DNA from: Cytobacillus oceanisediminis
Lineage (GTDB): Bacteria; Bacillota; Bacilli; Bacillales; Cytobacillaceae
NCBI RefSeq assembly: GCF_004366035.1
Contig: NZ_SOEE01000007.1
Coordinates: 310,001 to 374,000, forward strand
DNA length: 64,000 bases
Direction of reading: 5' to 3'
The notes under the pieces are model-generated. The model was not told the DNA's origin and did no database searches. It was given only the letters and a program-made list of their open reading frames with translations. The position numbers and the translations under genes were made by a program. Below, piece by piece: positions 62,566 to 64,000 of the stretch. Each line of letters begins with the position of its first letter. Position 1 is the first letter of the stretch.

Positions 62566-62606
62566 TGAGTATTGTTACAGAAAAAGCCGAATGAGAGGAA
62601 TACAAA

Positions 62607-63479
62607 ATGAAAATATTAATTACAGGAGCAACAGGGAAATTAGGTTCAAAGGTTGTAGAATCATTATTGAAATCTATACCTGCAAGTGAGCTAGCAGTGA
62701 GTGTTCGAAACCCAGAGAAAGCAGAAGGACTTCGGTCCCGTGGAGTGGAAGTTCGTCAAGGAGATTTTGACCGTCCAGAAACATTAGATAATGCTTTTAC
62801 AGGGATTGATCGCTTATTAATTATTTCTGCCGATGGTGACAATGAAACAAGAATTCATCAACATACTAATGCTGTCCAAGCAGCTGAGCGTGCAGGGGTA
62901 AAATTTATTGCTTACACAAGTTTAGCAAACGCAACGGAAAGCAAAAATTTAATGGCTCCTCCTCATGTTGCGACAGAAGCAGCCATCATTAAAACGGGTA
63001 TCCCATATTCTTTCTTACGTAATAATTGGTATTTGGAAAACGAAATCGGAAGCATTCAAGGTGCTTTGAAAGGAGCTCCATGGGTAACCTCTGCTGGAGA
63101 AGGTAAAGTAGGCTGGGCACTGCAACAAGATTACGCAGATGCAGCGGCAGCGGTTCTTGTTGGAAACGGTCACGAAAATACAGTGTATGAACTTTCTGGT
63201 CCTCTTTTAACTCAAGAAGAATTGGCATCTGCTCTTGGTAATGTATTGGGTAAAGAAGTACCTGTACAACAAGTTAGTGACGAAAAATATGCAGAGGTCA
63301 TGAAAGGCTTAGGTTTACCTGATTTTGTGATTCCGATTGTAGTAGGAATTCAAGAAAGCATTCGGAACGGTTCACTAGGTGTTGAAAGCAATGATTTTGA
63401 GAAAGTTCTTGGTCGCTCAGTTACGCCGATCAACGAAGCACTGACCCAACTTGTTAATACAATTTCACATACAAAATAA
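62607..63479 (+). CDS. NmrA-type NAD(P)H-binding reductase (quinone oxidoreductase-like)
   Basis: The 290-residue protein has the Rossmann motif ITGATGKLGSKVVE and the atypical-SDR pattern YTSLANATES and PYSFLRNNWYLEN, like YtfG/QorB-type quinone reductases. It probably reduces quinones or related electrophiles with NADPH. GAGAGGAAT precedes the ATG. The paired divergent regulator and operators suggest induction by its substrate. Confidence 0.87.
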   Translation: MKILITGATGKLGSKVVESLLKSIPASELAVSVRNPEKAEGLRSRGVEVRQGDFDRPETLDNAFTGIDRLLIISADGDNETRIHQHTNAVQAAERAGVKFIAYTSLANATESKNLMAPPHVATEAAIIKTGIPYSFLRNNWYLENEIGSIQGALKGAPWVTSAGEGKVGWALQQDYADAAAAVLVGNGHENTVYELSGPLLTQEELASALGNVLGKEVPVQQVSDEKYAEVMKGLGLPDFVIPIVVGIQESIRNGSLGVESNDFEKVLGRSVTPINEALTQLVNTISHTK

Positions 63480-63485
63480 AATTAA

Positions 63486-63512
63486 AAAAACCGACTTAAA
63501 GTCGGTTTTTTT
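63486..63512 (+). terminator. Terminator of the NmrA-type gene
   Basis: AAAAACCGAC pairs with GTCGGTTTTT around TTAAA, followed by further T residues. Confidence 0.9.
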
Positions 63513-63555
63513 GCAGAATTATGCAGTTGTAATCCTAAAACCGAGGAGGTTAAAC

Positions 63556-63594
63556 ATGAAAATTAATTATCAGATTGTGAAAAAATATACTTAA
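63556..63594 (+). CDS. 12-codon ORF with strong ribosome site, possibly a gene remnant
   Basis: MKINYQIVKKYT follows GAGGAGG by 6 nt. It is followed by a small hairpin (AGCTGC/GCAGCT then TTTTT) and then the 21-bp repeat copy 2. It may be a leader peptide or the truncated start of a gene lost on insertion of the repeat. Confidence 0.35.
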   Translation: MKINYQIVKKYT

Positions 63595-63644
63595 ACTAAA
63601 GGGTGCTTATATTCAAGATCAGCTGCTGAACCAGGCAGCTTTTT

Positions 63645-63665
63645 CTTATTTAACAAACGGGGCAG
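63645..63665 (+). repeat. Copy 2 of the 21-bp repeat
   Basis: CTTATTTAACAAACGGGGCAG differs from the copy at 60069-60089 at two positions. It lies directly after a hairpin and the 12-codon ORF. Confidence 0.6.
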
Positions 63666-63771
63666 GTTTGTATAATAAGCGGTATATTTAATTTCGTATA
63701 GATTATTTTTAATGTTACGAAACCTTTAAGGTGTTGTTCCGTATATATAGTGAAAAAGGAGATGTTAAAAA

Positions 63772-64000
63772 GTGAAAAAAGGTTTTTTGATTGGCATTTT
63801 ACTAGCTTTTTTCCTTTTTCTCTTTGGTTTTTTTACAAATTTGGATGTGTTTATTTTGATTTCAGGCGGTATTGGATTAGGTTGCCTTTTAGTAGCAGGA
63901 TTACTTTCTGGAGTTTTTATAAGTGGTGATAAAATCAGAGCTAATTTTACTACTGAAACAAGTTCTGAAGGGCAAAAAAGGTACAATAGAATGCTTACTC
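63772..64000 (+). CDS. DUF5316-like membrane protein, 3' end outside the window
   Basis: The visible 76 residues have two membrane helices (GFLIGILLAFFLFLFGFF and FILISGGIGLGCLLVAGLLS) and the motif FISGDKIRANFTTETSSEG that I associate with DUF5316 of Bacilli. GTG start with AAAGGAG about 9 nt before. The gene probably ends shortly beyond the edge, as the family is about 80-90 residues. Function unknown. Confidence 0.75.
   Translation, partial: MKKGFLIGILLAFFLFLFGFFTNLDVFILISGGIGLGCLLVAGLLSGVFISGDKIRANFTTETSSEGQKRYNRMLT

Noticed and set aside
63765..63986. 73-codon reverse frame at the window end
   Set aside because: Antisense to the DUF5316-like gene, which has a proper ribosome site and the expected membrane helices.

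Overview
The window looks like the chromosome of a low-GC, spore-forming Bacillaceae member (Bacillus sensu lato). The evidence is marker genes: an alpha/beta-type SASP, two YjcZ-type sporulation peptides, a Tgl-like spore transglutaminase, SigI/RsgI, a SigW-type promoter ahead of yuaF-floT, bacillopeptidase F, ysfBCD-like glycolate oxidase genes and lutABC. Signals are typical of the group: strong AGGAGG ribosome sites, GTG/TTG starts, many intrinsic terminators, cre sites, a T-box and a TPP riboswitch. I cannot name the species.

Layout. 0-6 kb: two tiny charged proteins, a CstA-type carrier, Tgl, a divergent stand-alone MurE-like ligase, a glycerophosphodiesterase and a small membrane protein. 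6-9 kb: SigW-type promoter, yuaF-floT, two YjcZ peptides. 9-16 kb: an ABC-F protein behind an elaborate leader attenuator, then bacillopeptidase F with a 16S-complementary leader. 16-21 kb: an ECF sigma factor with a probable anti-sigma partner, and a sugar ABC importer lacking its own ATPase. 21-26 kb: TPP-riboswitch operon thiY-(thiamine-binding)-thiX-thiZ-tatD-like. 26-33 kb: sirtuin, TatA, and treP-malL-treA behind TreR-like operators and cre sites. 33-43 kb: NupC, a YfhP-like protein, PrfC, a T-box-controlled NhaC-family transporter, a SwrC-like RND pump. 43-46.5 kb: a secreted DUF5667-type protein beside sigI-rsgI, then a SASP. 46.7-58 kb: glcF, glcD and their regulator, KtrB/TrkH, a DUF3905-like protein, two overlapping tiny genes, a B12-binding radical SAM enzyme and lutABC.

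From about 58.15 kb the character changes. The 3' part of a tRNA-Arg(CCT) is followed by a frameshifted secreted-type gene, a small membrane protein, a small zinc-ribbon protein, an 87-residue protein ending in an SSB-like DDLPF tip, a frameshifted IS110 transposase, a divergent Rrf2 regulator and NmrA-type reductase with palindromic operators, a 12-codon remnant and the start of a DUF5316-like gene. I read this as the edge of an integrated or decaying island in tRNA-Arg, with the lut operon as core flank.

Linked functions: alpha-glucoside use (treP/malL/treA), 2-hydroxyacid oxidation by two separate systems (GlcDF and LutABC), thiamine-precursor uptake, envelope stress (SigW, ECF, SigI) and sporulation. 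The most noteworthy observations are the ABC-F leader with its ribosome site inside the terminator arm, the MurE-like ligase lacking the DNPR motif, the TatD-type hydrolase in the thiamine operon, the DUF5667-SigI-RsgI locus, the paired EFxxEF micro-proteins, and the tRNA-Arg island edge with the SSB-tip protein.
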